The notes under the pieces: model-generated
What the model saw: the letters and a program-made list of their open reading frames with translations, nothing else
Told to the model about the DNA's origin: nothing
Database searches by the model: none
Translations under genes and position numbers: made by a program
Shown: in pieces, positions 34,820-47,815 of the stretch
Position numbering within the stretch: the first letter of the stretch is position 1
Layout: each line of letters opens with the position of its first letter
Origin: Chrysemys picta bellii
Taxonomy: Eukaryota > Chordata > Testudines > Emydidae
NCBI RefSeq assembly: GCF_011386835.1
Contig: NC_088800.1
Location: forward strand, 17,818,572 to 17,882,571
Direction: 5' to 3'
Length of the DNA stretch: 64,000 bases

Positions 34820-36190
34820 CTGAGGACAACATTTTCTCTGTCTAACCAAAAGGCATCCAAAAAGTGTATTCTTCAAGAACTAGAGTGCGGATTTTTAGCT
34901 TCCATATTAGTCACTTGACTACTCTGACATATAATTTTATTGTGTTGCCTCCGCACAGGAGAAAAAATATATTCACACAAACCAATCTTTTTCAAAGAAT
35001 GTATTTTAAATGAAGTATTTACCTTTTGTATTGTGAAAGTGTAATAAAGCACATTATTTTGAATGAGAAAGGGCGAAGGGGGTGGGGGGGAGGAAGAGAA
35101 ATTCCACCAACCAGCATATTTTCTTGCTAAATTTCATTTAAAAGTTCAAGTTTAGGTTCTCTCAAAGTCTTGGATGAAAATTCTCTCCATGGAAAGCACC
35201 TCAACTCTTAAAACAGTAAAAGGGAAGAAATCTCTTGTAAAAAGTCTGGAAATGAGACAGAAAATACTATTTCATTAAAACTCATGTATTTTCTCTATAA
35301 AAAAAGAAATCTTGTGAGCAAGACACAGACAGAGGTAACTAAAGTCTTCTGAAGAGGTGTTTTTTTTCCTCCCCACACCATATGTTCAGCCCCTTTCCAA
35401 ACAGAAACCACCTCTTTATTATTTATTTAGTAACCTAATAATTGGCAAAATTCTTCTCATAAATCAAGCCCCTACAGCATCATTAGCAGCATGTTCTCAT
35501 GGAAATCTATTTATCTCTTACACAATGATATTTTCTAAGGGTCTTTATAGTCTCTGCAGAAAAAATATATTATAAAGGGATATTTTGTCAGCACCTTTAG
35601 CAGAATCAGGATAATCTAAAATATTTTTTAAAGATATGTTAAATTGCCCTTTAATGTCTAATGTTATACAGTGAAAGAATTTCTTCTTGCCACATTGGCA
35701 AACTGCTACAGATTGAACAGACTAATTTATAGAAAACAAACAGACCATCTTGCTTGTTTATCTATGGGCAAGTTTGTGACTGCAGTTTGCTCTGTGATAT
35801 TCTGTAAGTATACTTGGGGAAGAGCAGATTTATTTTTGAAAGGCAAGAAAGGAAAGCAGCTAAAGTAATGTTGGATTACTATCAGAGGTAGCTGAATAAT
35901 AAAATCCTATGAATGAGTACATGCTCTGGAATGAATACAGCCCAGTAGTTTAAGTGGTACAAGAAAGAGGAGAACAAAACAATCTGGTGGGAATCTCTAG
36001 TGGGAAAAATAGTCCTGAAAAGCAATCCCACCCTTTTCTAGCTGACCGGAGTATAATTCTGCACCACCAGCAAATCAGCTGTGGGTAACTGCTCCAGTGA
36101 AGCTGAAGGGAGGGGGAAATGAAAAGATATGTATATGCCAAATAACCAAAAACTTTGCTGGAACTGGGAAACCAGCTAAAAATAAATAAA
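34820..36190. other. Intronic, no recognised feature
   Basis: AT-rich with a G run at 35078-35092. Two short frames (35357-35575 and 35671-35868) show no domain. Confidence 0.45.
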
Positions 36191-36194
36191 TGTC

Positions 36195-36345
36195 AGGTGT
36201 TGAGCATGAGAGACTTTACACCACAGTCTTGGAATCAGATGTGCGCAGGTCGACTCTTGCACTCACAAGGTATCCCTTTGATTTCAATGGGGTGTGGAGT
36301 GGGCACAGGGACTCACCCACACAGATGTGATTGCAGGATCAAGGC
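36195..36345. repeat. Decayed palindromic element
   Basis: CTTTGATTTCAATGGGGTGT is flanked by CACTCACAAGG and GGGACTCACCC, and ends GATTGCAGGATCAAGGCT. The family tail is clear and the arms are decayed. Confidence 0.5.
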
Positions 36346-36559
36346 TTTAACCAGCAACATCTTGAAGTTCATACCAGCCATACGTTCACATGCAGGTATA
36401 AATATAATACTAAAAGTTACACAAAAAGCAAGCAAGTAATGTTTTGTATGTTTACTGTAAAGGTCCTAGCACAGTTCTGGGCACTGTAGAAGTAACTAAC
36501 TACCAACAGATATATTATTCCCTGATGAAAGGTAACAGAACACACACACAAAAATGAGT

Positions 36560-36702
36560 ACTTAGCTCTTACATAGTGCTATTCATCAGTAGAGCTCAAG
36601 TCACTTAACAAAGGTGTCATTATCTCATTTTACAGTAGGTAGTCTCAAGAAAGTCCGGCTAAAAGTGACATGGGAAACCTGACTCAATTTCCTTATACTT
36701 TT
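36560..36702 (-). repeat. MIR SINE remnant
   Basis: CTTAGCTCTTACATAGTGCT, AGTAGAGCTCAAGTCACTTA, CATTATCTCATTTTACAG and AAGTGACATGGGAAACC follow the MIR complement. A CCTAGCACAGTTCTGGGCAC motif just before it (36464) looks like an L2/CR1 tail. Confidence 0.65.
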
Positions 36703-36704
36703 TA

Positions 36705-38025
36705 AATTAAATTATAACCTTAATGTTATGTTAGTGTAATTATTTGTATTTAATTTCCTTTGGAGTTTTTTTTTCCCTTTAATAGGGATATAATTTGAAT
36801 TGACATAGGAATATGCTTTTCATATACTTGGGTTGAAATTGTGCCCTAGAGCACTGAAATTCTCATCCATAAGTCGTGCAAGCAAAAATGCCACAGCATT
36901 AGCTGCCAAACACCTGCTATGTCTACGGGAGGATCCCTGTTGCATAACGAAAGAATGGAGGGGAAAGTGTGAGGGTAGGGAATGGTAGTGCAACCACAGC
37001 AGTTAGGGAAAGAAAAGTCCTGTCACCATGAGACACTACAGAACTAGGTAATGCAAACTTTCATGGGTACAAATACAGATGGCGGGGGGAATGGAAAATA
37101 TTCCAACCGTAACGGAAGACCAGCCAGAGGCACTACTGGTTTTAATTAAACTACATATGCAGTGTTGTCACTAGCACTAAGATGTTATTTGTCACTAACT
37201 CAATGTGTAGGTGAAGAAGTGCATGAAGTGGCACAGCTACAATGGAAGAATTCAAATTCTAATAAAAGATATCAACCCAAGTGCAAGGCAACCTTTCAGT
37301 CCCGAGAGACTGAGACACTCCAAAAGAAAAAAATATCCTTTGGGGCAGGAAAGACAACACTTACCGTCTAAAAAAATAATAATAATCAAATATGGGGCCT
37401 AAATCCTGCACAGATGCAGCCTGGTAACAGAGATCTCAAGAAGAAAGGAAGAGGTGTTTGGCAGTCAACACCTAAGGTCATAGATACACTAAAATTGCTC
37501 CATAAATGACACCTTCAGTAACTCCTATAAATATCACATGATCAGCTGTAGTTCATGTAACAATCAAGCATGCTATTTTCAGGAAATGGCAGCTAATGTA
37601 GCACAGAAAGCAAATAATCATTTATCACCTCTGCTAGGTCACTGGGACTTGCAGTTTTGGTCAAGTCATATCAGCTCACAACTGGACCCAAAGAATATGC
37701 TTCTGGCAAACGTGCAAAGATGGCCAAGTCATCAAGGCTAAACGGGGTAGGAAGTGAGTAAAATCTAGATTGCTTGTTGGCCTACTTCAGGGACTTTCAC
37801 CAGGAGCGAGCATATGCAGATAGGACTAAGTACAGGCTAATAAGCACAGATTCACAGAATGAAATCCTGGCCCCAGTGAAGTCAATGGGAATTTTCCACT
37901 GACTTCAAATGGGGCAGGATTTCACCTATAGATTCCAAAAGGGACCACTATGACTCGTGCACAACACAGGCCATGGAATTTCACCAAGTGATTCCTGCAT
38001 CAATCTCTTAATTTCAGGTTGAACT
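36705..38025. other. Intronic; one palindromic copy at 37862-37928
   Basis: At 37862-37928, TCCTGGCCCCAGTGAAGTCA and ACTTCAAATGGGGCAGGATT are arms around AATGGGAATTTTCC. Otherwise unrecognised. Confidence 0.55.
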
Positions 38026-38029
38026 CAAG

Positions 38030-38345
38030 TGTTCCATTTAGAAAGACATCCCATCTTGATTGAAAGATTTCCATGTAATGGAGGATCTATCACATCCCTA
38101 GATATGTTGTTCCAATAGTTAATTACCTTCCTTGCTGAAAAATTTCACCTCATTTCTATTGATTTTGTCTAGCTTCTGTTTCAGCCTTTGAACCTTATTG
38201 TGCCTTTGTCTGTTATATTAAAGAGCGTTCTGCTATCAGAAATCTTTTCCCTTTGTAAGTACTTCTAGACCATGATCAAGTCACCTCTTAAGCTCCTCCT
38301 CGTTAAGATAAATAGCTTAAATAATATAGCTCTCCCTCCTGTTAA
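38030..38345 (-). mobile_element. CR1 LINE fragment (second subfamily)
   Basis: The plus strand carries AGACATCCCATCTTGATTGA, TTGTTCCAATAGTTAATTAC, CATGATCAAGTCACCTCTTA and GCTCCTCCTCGTTAAG, the complement of a sauropsid CR1 internal/3' stretch. It is diverged and truncated at both ends. Confidence 0.72.
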
Positions 38346-38349
38346 TTCT

Positions 38350-39035
38350 AGCAGATGTCTTCTTACCAGATAGAAAGTGGGGAGTAGAGAATGTCCCAGC
38401 CCAATGTTCACTCCATCCTAACTCATGGCCAGCTCAAAGCATGACTACATCTAACACAAAGAGGACAGTCTCAATTTTCCCCACTGCTAATGTTCCATCA
38501 CCCCTAATAATTATTTTTGTATTAATAAGAGTCCCCTTGTTCTTTGTCCATTCCTCTGTCTCTCTATTGTTCTATTGTCAGTAAGTATTTTATAGGGATT
38601 ATGGTCTGAGCAGCCTAGCACACCGACTCAACCAGCCACATTTTCATAATAAAAGAAGCAGTTAACTGGTCATGGCTCTGCTGTAGGAATGTTGGTTTAA
38701 GACTAGTAATGAGGCATGTGAGGTGAATGCCTCCCAACCATGCACCCTTCACTCAGGCACACCTGTTTCAGCATGATTTTTTAAAGAGACATTTCCCAAA
38801 GAAACTCTGTGCACAACACGCAACCCATTACCCATCCAACCCCACTATAGGTCTCATAAGCATATTTACAAATACTCCACTCATCTACTCTTTTTTAGAC
38901 TGTGCTGTCCCAAAGAAACGCTAACACACCAAGAGATTTAAGAAGCATGCTAGTTCCAAGTAAGCTATTTCCCTCACTAGGTGGAGATGATCGTATGATG
39001 TTAATGTCATAAATTTGTTCATTCCCTCATCATTT
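38350..39035. other. Intronic, no recognised feature
   Basis: Sequence between CR1 and L2 remnants; the frame at 38727-38924 has no domain. Confidence 0.45.
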
Positions 39036-39039
39036 CCTT

Positions 39040-39625
39040 CTTCTATCAATGCCTACCCTCCCCCGGGTCCTGACAACCAGATAATCCCCATCTTATCTGT
39101 TACTGCTAAAATTATCGTTCTGGCCCATTGATCAGACATTGTCACTCCCCTCCACAAACACCTTTCCCATTGTTCAACATTTAAACTTCTCATCCTCAAC
39201 TTCAAGGTTTTGCATAACTCTCTTGGCCAGTATCTCTGATCTCCCCTCAGACCCTTTCCTGCACCAATGAAGACAGTCTCAGTAGCCCATTCCATTCTCC
39301 TCTCCAATTTGTTTCCATTCCTCTACCATACTGCCCCATATATATGATATGAGCTCAATTCCAAGCCCCAACCCTCTCCTGAAACAAATCCTCCTAAAGT
39401 CTCACTTCTGCATAGCCAAGTAACACTAAGCCACAAACACCGTCTCCTCTCCAATTTCACAAAGAGATTAAGTGAGTTTTAAAATAAGCTAAGTTAACAC
39501 TCTCCTCTGGGTCTCCCACTGCAACTTTTATTCTCTGTGTCTTTTACTGGGTACATGCCTCAGGGGGACACTGTTTTTAATTTGTGTGTCTTTTATTGCA
39601 CCAAGCACAGAGGTAAGATTTAACA
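39040..39625 (+). mobile_element. Ancient L2-like LINE, ORF2 end and tail
   Basis: AACTTCAAGGTTTTGCATAA encodes the FKVLHN that recurs at the end of L2-type ORF2. It is followed by TATCTCTGATCTCCCCTCAG, GCCCATTCCATTCTCCTCTC and a TCCTCCTAAAGTCTCACTTC stretch. The tail has TTTAATTTGTGTGTCTTTTA and GCACCAAGCACAG. It is heavily decayed, with stops. Confidence 0.6.
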
Positions 39626-39629
39626 AAGA

Positions 39630-40475
39630 CAGTTGCTTGGGAAAATGCCTGCTTTTTGTTTATGTTAATGGACAATATAGAAAACACAAATAGTGACCAA
39701 AATACATTCCCTATGGCAGAAAAATATGGACCACACATCAAACAAAAAGAGATGGTGGGATTTGCACAAAAGGGCTAGAGAGAATATAGATGAACACAGA
39801 TTTGTGAGAAAAATGTGCAGAAGCCCCAAAACAAATAATATCCCAAACCCAACACCCTAAAAAAGATTCTTGTTTCCCAATATGAAAGGGGATCTATCAT
39901 CAATCCTATGGCTGTTTCTGGTCACAGCTGATGAGCTGGAATTAGGTTACAATAATTAATGCATATGCTTAATAACAAGCCAATATGTAGGTGAGTATGT
40001 AGTATCTGTGCAGAAAGACTTCACTGGAAGGTATTGCAATCATCTGTTCACTGGTAGCCATTAGTAGTAATGGTCATTAGCTTAATGGGCTGTTGATTTT
40101 TCTTCTCTCAAGGATGTATTCAGGAACTCAAGGAAGAGGAATGAACCCAGCTGCTGGCCACTTACCAAATTCAGAATGAGCGTGCTCTCCATTCTAGTTC
40201 CTCATCTCAGGGATTTGGTGGAAGGTACTTTAACATATCAGGGACTAACATTTCTGCTGATAAGGACCAGAAGTCTGAGGAAGGTGGACTCAGAGATCCA
40301 GAAGGGATAGACACTTCGAAGAATGAAATGGGCCTGACAAACCCAGAACAGAAACATAGGAGGAAATCACAGTCAGAATGAAAAGGAGGGGGGCCCTTAC
40401 AGGAAGAGGCTAAAGATAGCTATGGGCTCTCCTACTGGAAAGAGTAAGTAAATAGACCTTGGGAGTGAATAGGAA
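39630..40475. other. Intronic, no recognised feature
   Basis: Purine-rich around 40120-40400; no repeat ends recognised. Confidence 0.45.
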
Positions 40476-40478
40476 GTG

Positions 40479-40747
40479 CAGGGGTTGGCAACCTTTGGCA
40501 CATGGCTTGCCAGGGTAAGCACCCTGGTGGGCCGGGACGGTTTGTTTACCTGCCGCGTCCTCAGATTCGGCTGATCACGGCTCCCACTGGCCATGGCTCA
40601 CCGCTCCAGGCCAATGGGGGCGGCGGGAAGCGGTGCAGGCCGAGGGATGTGCTGGCCGTGGCTTCCCGCAGCCCCCATTGGCCTGGAGCAGCGAACCGCA
40701 GCCAGTGGGAGCCACTATCAGCCAAACCTGCTGATGCAGTAGGTAAA
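40479..40747. mobile_element. GC-rich palindromic hAT, CAGGGGTTGGCAACC end, right end lost
   Basis: The left end CAGGGGTTGGCAACCTTTGG is intact. The core matches those at 6230, 41899 and 48740: GTTTGTTTACCTGCCGCGTC, GGCCAATGGGGGCGGCGG and its inverse CAGCCCCCATTGGCC. The copy stops just after a decayed GCAGTAGGTAAA, so the right terminal repeat and target duplication are missing. Confidence 0.85.
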
Positions 40748-40749
40748 AA

Positions 40750-41895
40750 CAAGATGACTGCCGGAATGACAATCAGAGTGATCTGAACCTAATTATCACA
40801 ACACTCATCTTCAGTGGCCAGCAATGAAAGGTTAATAACTAATTGATTCTAAATCTGATGCCCAGGTGACGACAGACATAAGGCAATGAATGTGATGAAT
40901 GAGGAGGAAGAAGGATGGAGAACCTATTAATGTGGCAGTGCCTTCTTATAGTATATAATCCATGGATGAGGAATTATCCAGTGTCTCAGTACCAGGGAGA
41001 GCAGTAGAAGCTGAGCTGCAACAGAACATGGTAGAGAATTCATTGTGTTTTAAATACACTGATGCCCTGTTTGCTGTTTTGCAGTGTGTATGGAGCATGA
41101 AACTGAATGAAACCCATGTCTACATATGAAATTGATGTGCCAGCTCATACTTAATTTTATGGTATTTGTTTTGGTACCTAAGGATCTAGAGAGCAGGCAC
41201 TGTCTTCTTGTAACTGATCAATGTCCACGTTTATGTTGTCCATTGAACACTGATGAGAATTTAGCTGCAAAAATTACATCCAAATAACTTTGCCTGACCT
41301 TTCACATCTCAAATCATTTTCCATAGAGTGAAAGAGGAAGTGTTTCCACCTCTGTCTCATCTTAACTTGAATTCCCTCCTTCATCTCAGAATATGCGATA
41401 GGTTATTCATTAGCATGCAGAACATCACTCAAGGAACTTTGAGCAGTTCAGAGTAATGTGGCCCCTGATCTATCCAGGCACCTAAGCTGCTTTAAGTACC
41501 ACTGTCTGTACTAAAACTGATATGGTGATCTTATAAGCCTCATTGTATCTTTACACTTCAACTCTGTAGGTGTTTGGGGATTAAGAAATTATATCATAAA
41601 CCACATCTTCAGAGGGTGACCAACAGTCAGGGCCATCCCTGGGGGGGCACGGGGCAGAAGTGACGGATTCGTCTCTTCTGGGACCGGCCAATCGCACTGG
41701 CCTGCAGGGCTCCCAAAGCTTGGTGCCCCCGAGCGGTCGCCCTGATTCTCCCTACCCAAGCAACGGTCTGCCAACAGTAACAGCAGGTGGCAAAAGACAG
41801 AGTTAGGTGTTCTTTCTAAGATCTTAATTGAGAACACTGAAAGAATAGCTATCAGATTGTGTTACTTACTAATTAGCCAGACACTTTTTAGTCTA
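40750..41895. other. Intronic; possible hAT fragment at 41628-41760
   Basis: From 41628, CAGGGCCATCCCTGGGGGGG starts a GC-rich block (to about 41760) with TGGTGCCCCCGAGCG. It resembles a hAT left end and body, but no opposite end or duplication was found. Confidence 0.4.
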
Positions 41896-41898
41896 ATT

Positions 41899-42231
41899 CA
41901 GTGTTTCCCAAACTTGGGACGCCACTTGTGTAGGGAAAGCCCCTGGGGAGCCGGGCCGGTTTGTTTACCTGCTGCGGCCGCAGGTTCGGCTGATCGCGGC
42001 TCCCACTGGCCGCAGTTCACTGCTCCAGGCCAATGGGAGCTGCTGGAAGCGGCGTGGGCCAAGGGACGTACTGGCCGCCACTTCCAGCAGCTCCCATTGG
42101 CCTGCAGCAGCAAACCGCGGCCAGTGGGAGCCTCGATTGGCCGAACCTGTGGATGCGACAGGTAAACAAACTGGCCCGGCCCGCCAGGGGCTTTCCCTAC
42201 ACAAGCGATGTCCCAAGTTTGGGAAACACTA
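41899..42231. mobile_element. GC-rich palindromic hAT, CAGTGTTTCCC ends
   Basis: CAGTGTTTCCCAAACTTGGG on the left and CCCAAGTTTGGGAAACACTA on the right. The 8-bp duplication gtctaatt (41891-41898) against gcctaatt (42232-42239) matches at 7 of 8. The arms hold AGGCCAATGGGAGCTGCTGG and its complement. A full-length sister of the element at 6230-6531. Confidence 0.92.
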
Positions 42232-42239
42232 GCCTAATT

Positions 42240-43080
42240 CAAAGAGCTGATGTAGGACAAATTGCCTCAATACCTACGCAACATGATACAATCCTGGGAA
42301 CTTGGTTACCATGTCCGAGATCTGTGATTTGGCAACACATACAACCTGCATGTTGAGGGAACTGAAGACTTCCTGTTGCTGAAAAGCTCCTCATCCTGCG
42401 TGGGTGTTTAGAAGCAGATGTGTACGTACAATTGATAGCTCCCAGGACAACTGAATTGAGACATGTCATAAGTCATGCATTGTTTCCCATTAGTGTTGTC
42501 TTTCTGTGGGAATGTTAATATGATTTTACTTCTTCAGACTAGCACAGTGAAGTTGATGATGGCATGGCAGATGGCTAGTAAGCTAAATTGTCTCTAGTCT
42601 CCCTTTGTCAGGCTGTTATAGGTCTCAATACAGCAAGGTACTTAAATGTGTGCCTAATTTTAGGTATGCAAGTAGTCCCATTCACATCAGTGGGATTACT
42701 GACATGTTGAAATTATACACATCCTTGAGTATCTTTCTTTGATCATTACAGTTAAGGTGTTGCTGGGCTGACTTTCTCTATGTCCTTATTACTGCTGGAA
42801 GAAATCAAATTGGTCTCTTTGTCACACTTGTCCTTCAGCAAGGTTGAGAAATGCATCTTTTAGACACCACCCCTGGTTTCACATTCTCAGTTGCTTTGAC
42901 CACATTGAGATCGTAATTGTGCTTCTCAGAGGTAGCACCGAACAGGTGGATGGCTGTTCAGAAGCAGCTTTATATACACTGAGGCTAACTGCCGAATCAC
43001 TTCTTTCATCCCACTAAAGTAGTGCATCTAGTTCTCATTTGCCCACCTTATTTTTGTATTTTGGAAAGATTTTACATATG
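42240..43080. other. Intronic; palindromic copy at 42630-42740
   Basis: At 42630-42740, AAGTAGTCCCATTCACATCA and GTGGGATTACTGACATG form the decayed centre of a family member related to 9751-9866. Confidence 0.5.
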
Positions 43081-43082
43081 TC

Positions 43083-43310
43083 CCTATGCGTATATCTATG
43101 CTGCAATTAGACACCCACAGCTGGCCCATGGCAGCTGACTCAGGCTCACGGGGCTGTTCAATTGCGGTGTAGATATTTGAGCTCAGACTGGAGCCCAGAG
43201 ACCCTGCCTGAGCCCGAATGTCTACATTGCAACTGAACAGCCCTATAGCTTGAGCCCCGCTAGCACAAGTCAGCTGACATGGGCGTTGAACTGCTGCATA
43301 GACATATCCT
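43083..43310. mobile_element. Harbinger-like MITE (TATGTCTACACTGC-type ends)
   Basis: GCGTATATCTATGCTGCAAT on the left and GCTGCATAGACATATCC on the right are decayed inverted ends. Inside, CAGCTGACTCAGGCTCACGG is answered by AGCCCCGCTAGCACAAGTCA and CAGCTGACATGGGC, and GGTGTAGATATTTGAGCTCA by AGCCCGAATGTCTACATTGC. It is palindromic throughout. Confidence 0.7.
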
Positions 43311-43314
43311 ATAT

Positions 43315-46300
43315 GATATGGCACACACTTCGAACTGCCCAACACAGCAGGGGCATTGGGAATTGTGCAGTTCTGTGAATATGTACAGGACATCTAACCA
43401 TTAGCATATAAGGGACTATTCTTGTGTCTCTACAGCCTCTCTTGCTCTTGCACATAAAGTTAAATAGAATTGTTGACAGTAGAGTTTAATTTAACAAGTT
43501 AACAAAAAAGTAGCTTTACCCCCACACTTCCCACAGGAAACTTTTAAATAGCTCTTCTTTAGTATGTTTGGATCAACCAGTGGCAATAACTTACCCAGGA
43601 TTTCCTTATCCATAGCCAGTGCTTGGTTTACTAACACAAGCTAAATTTAACCATGAGACCAGATACACAGGAACTCAAGTCTACAGTTCTAGTGTGGTTC
43701 CAGATTCTTATGTTTATCACTTAGCCTTCTCAAACTTTTCAAAATCCAGAATTTACCCACAAGTGATGGATCATGAAAACATTAAGGAGCTAAATTCATC
43801 TGTTTTAACTCCAATTAAGTTACACCACCGATTAATTTAATCCTATCTCGAACCTCATGTAGGAGGAGCTCATATCACCAGAAGCTGTTGAAGCTATGAC
43901 TTGTACAGTGTAATCAATTATCCTTGCAAACAAGACTGCAGAATTTTATGCCGCCAAATACTTGTGCTGATCTCACTCTGCCTAACTATATGGTGCTCCA
44001 CATCTTTTGTTGCCTTACAGGTAAAAATGCTGTAAAATACTCTTACTTTCATAGCCAAATCCTGCTGGCCTTAATCATGTAAGTAATCCTGTTGACTTCA
44101 TTGGGGCTATGTAAACAGTGGAGCTCCCACCCTACTCTGAATAAAGTAAACACATTACATACAATCCAAACATATACACTCCCTGGGATTTAGTGACTCA
44201 AACAGCAGCCAAACGTAAATCTCAACCCACATTTTCATCCAAAGCTTGGCTGTACCTAGGATTATCAATGCTGGACCTCTCTGTCCCAGATCTTAGTTCC
44301 CTCTATCCAGAAAAGATACTCCAATCCATTTTATCCTGGCTGGAGAATACAAAACCCATCTGCTATTCTGGCTCAGCATAACTACACTGCACTTTCATGC
44401 AGGTTCAAGCTCCTGACATCCAAAGGACTCAGAAGATTCCTGCACCTACACATAGGGCACTGAAATCCGCCACCCTGTTAACTTTTGAGAATAAGTTGAG
44501 CAGGATTTGTCCCTTACTTCTGATTTCTCTCTTCTCTTAAGGTTCCTGCAGGCATCTATTTTTCTTATCTTCTATTTTATTCCAGCTTTAATAATGGAAG
44601 CGGGAACATATTTTATAGAACACTAAATAATGTAACATAGCAAATTCAAAAAACAGAAGGCGAAAAATGGAAATTTACTCACCTATATAAAATTACTTCC
44701 TGGAATAAAAAGGAGCTGAATACTTTAGAAGGAAGTGTGAAGCAGTAATAAAATCTCCAAATTTCTGCAAGAAGTCAAAGCTCTCTGTTGAGATAACCTA
44801 ATAAGGTTTCTAAATCCTAAAATAAGACAAAGCCATTCATCACTACTATTTACAAACAAGGAAACATCGCGGCTTGCTTAAAACCACTGAGATCTCCAAA
44901 CCAGTCACTTGTATTATGCAGATTAATGAACATTTTATGTAGACTGGGGAATACTAGGTTCCTTGAGCCTCAGCCCCAAGCCAAAACGACACTCATTCTT
45001 AATTAACAGGCTTGAATTCCTCTGTTTCCTAGGTAAGCAGCATACAGGAGTCTTTATTTTCACCCCGTTAATACGCATGATATTTACATGCAAAACTCCC
45101 ACTAGCATTAAGGTAAACGGTACATCTAAATCTTCAATGAAGCTACAAGTTGACAGAACTCTGTGGTAATTCACTATACTAAATACTTACCTACCACCCT
45201 ACTAATATTTGTCTCCTGTCAAACATGTAAAACACAGGCAATCCTGTACTATTACTTGGATTATTATTCAGGAAATAAAAGAAGTGATGGTAGCACCACT
45301 TCTTTAAAAAAAAAAAATCTAAAAAACCCAACCCAATTCAATTTCAGTTCTGAAAAGTTTTAAAGAAATTGAAGTTGATAGAATAAAACCCCCTCTGTAA
45401 AGCTCTTTTTATAAATTTCCTTTAGTTAAAGATAACATATTGGATTTAAGTCCATATATAACATATTAAATACTTTTTTGTTACAGAGGATCTATTCATA
45501 GCAGTTTGTATTTGCAACATATGCAGCAAATTATGCTATTAAACACTTAATCCTAATAAAGCTTAAATTTCATTCTTAACAATAAAGCTTGTACAAAGCT
45601 TGCTATGCTTGAAATAGGAGTCTAGAACTAACCTATAAAAGAATTCTTAGGTAGCTAAAATGGCAATATTAATTGGACACTGGGGATGTAAAATTAGCTG
45701 GCAGAATTTTACCTGTTATGATTGAAAATCAACAATAATCACGCATCAAAGTTATTTTTTAAATTACATATTTTTTAAAAGTGTGTCATTTCCCCCATCT
45801 TTTAATTCAAAGATCTCTGCTGGAGAATCCAAAGGGGGGGAGAGGAAAAAAACCCAACAACAACAAAGGGTGAAATTCCCATGGGTGTACTGGGTTCACA
45901 TATGGCCCTAAGAACCACTAGAGCTCCAGGTTTACCTTCCATAGGGCAGCGCAAGCAGAACTGTCCAACAGAGGGGGCTCCACAACTCCTGTACATGCTG
46001 GGGTAGCTGAGCACTGTGCTAGTCCCTTACAGAGCAGTGGAGGGCAGTAAAACGGCTATTGCAATTACAGAAATCCACTGGTCTTAACTCTTCATGTAAG
46101 AGGCCGCAGCTGTCATGGCAGCCCAAGAATGGTGTAGTGACCACAGATGGGCTGTGCCACAATCTCATTTTGGGTTGAGGGAATAGATTTTAACCCTCTA
46201 GCCCCTAGCCATTTCATCACATACAGCTTGTGGTGCTGGCTTTAGGCAGACAAACTAAATGTCATCCTAGCTGAATAGAATTCTGGAAAAAAATAATCAA

Positions 46301-46340
46301 ATGAGACAAAAAAGAGACAGTAAACTATGTATACAAAACT
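43315..46340. other. Intronic; minor repeats only
   Basis: At 44055-44118, AAATCCTGCTGGCCTTAATC and GTTGACTTCATTGGGGC are a decayed palindromic-family copy. An A run is at 45305-45316 and a G run at 45833-45840. Small frames (43619-43840, 44193-44381, 44935-45363) show no domain. Confidence 0.45.
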
Positions 46341-46344
46341 GCAA

Positions 46345-46470
46345 GGTTGGGCCTCAATTCCACAAATGCTTATGTCCATGATTAACTTTACACATGTGCT
46401 TGAACTCATTAGAGCTACACATCTGCATAAAGTTACTCATGCATGTAAGCGATTGCAGGATCAGGGCCTT
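46345..46470. repeat. Decayed palindromic element (long-arm type)
   Basis: GGGCCTCAATTCCACAAATG leads to AACTTTACACATGTGCTTGA, and ATAAAGTTACTCATGCATGT to GCGATTGCAGGATCAGGGCC. The arms are inverted copies around a lost CCATTGAC centre. Confidence 0.65.
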
Positions 46471-46474
46471 CCAA

Positions 46475-47540
46475 TGTACTTTTAAATGTGGGTCAAAAGG
46501 CACTAGAGCATCACAGAAGCACTTAATTTACCTGCTGTGTTATAAATAAAAAAATTAATTTGCTGAACAGAGCTGAAAAATATTGATACAGCAGATGCCT
46601 CTGCAGAGAATATTAGAGGTCTGTGAAAGCAGGATGCATGATAATCTGTCATGCTCATATGTGTTTTAGTACATTCTAAATTTCATATTTAAAGTACCTC
46701 CTCAGGACTAAATATATAATATTTGTCTTAGAATATGTCTCCCCTAACAAGTTCCTAATATATTTTACTGAAATCTAATGAAATTGCTATAAAACGTTAT
46801 CCGGATTGAAGAGATTTTTTTCCCCCCACTTATACAAGTGCACCATAAGAGCTCATTCTAATTCAACATTCAAGTTTAGCAAGCAGGCCTATCTTCTTAC
46901 AAAACCTGTCATTCCTCAGTATGAAGCCACAAATCAGAACAAATATTCAAGCTGCCTGGAGCATGAAACTCCTTTTCGATCCCCATTTTTTAGCTGCAGT
47001 TGTTTAAACATGCCAGGACATCTGATTGTGTCCACTTTCTCTATTTAAAATTATTCCAGAGTGTAACCACAAAACCACATACATGTTGTTCTTGCATGGC
47101 AGTCTTGAAGCTTAACTGCAGATAGGAATCTATCATCAAGATGCCCACTTCTGATATAGTGTCTCTAAATTCAGGTGAATGCTGTACCTGATTCTATGTT
47201 GTTTTGTATACTTTGAGAATAATATAACAGAGGCTTTGGTACTGACTCCGTAGCTAAGGTTGCACTGAAATTTTGCACAAACAAGACTATAATCCCTTTG
47301 TTTCACACTTTAATGATGAACTCAGTCTCCAAATTTGACATAATAATACTTCAAAGGAAGAATACATTTTTAATGATTTTTTAAATGCTCCATTTTTGAA
47401 ATTTTCCCTCCCCCCCCCCCTTTTTTTTTTTTTTTTTTGGACTACACAGACTGCAAAGAAACACTTTCTCTTTCTCTTCCCCCTCATCCCCAAGGATTTA
47501 CTGAACATAAATCACTTTTGAAATGTTAAAACTAAACATA
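46475..47540. other. Intronic; C/T homopolymer
   Basis: A C-rich run (47406-47420) followed by 18 T (47421-47438) is the only notable feature. Confidence 0.5.
47406..47438. repeat. C-run/T-run polypyrimidine tract
   Basis: Fifteen bases of almost pure C are followed by 18 T. Pure pyrimidine on this strand, a potential triplex-forming tract. Confidence 0.9.
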
Positions 47541-47545
47541 TAAAG

Positions 47546-47700
47546 AATTAGGCACCTAAATACCTTTGAGGATCTGGGCCTTCAGGCTTATAACCCTGGG
47601 ACTGGGACTAAAGCCAGATCCTCAAAGATATTTAGGTACATAATGCCTGGGAGTTAGGTAGCTAAATATCTTTGAGGATCTGGTTCTTAAACCCTTTCAC
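47546..47700. repeat. Three-arm foldback repeat
   Basis: AATACCTTTGAGGATCTGGG (near 47560), its inverse AGATCCTCAAAGATATTTAG (near 47615) and a third direct copy AAATATCTTTGAGGATCTGG (near 47665) lie within 150 bp. This suggests a decayed palindromic MITE plus a neighbouring half copy. Confidence 0.65.
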
Positions 47701-47815
47701 AGGATTGCAAGTCCCTTATGGGAAGCTGGACCCACATTCACCTTTGACTTATCAGCTACCTCCTAGCTGAGAATCAGGTGATTTTAAAAGCTAGTGAGTA
47801 ACTCTGGGTACATCT

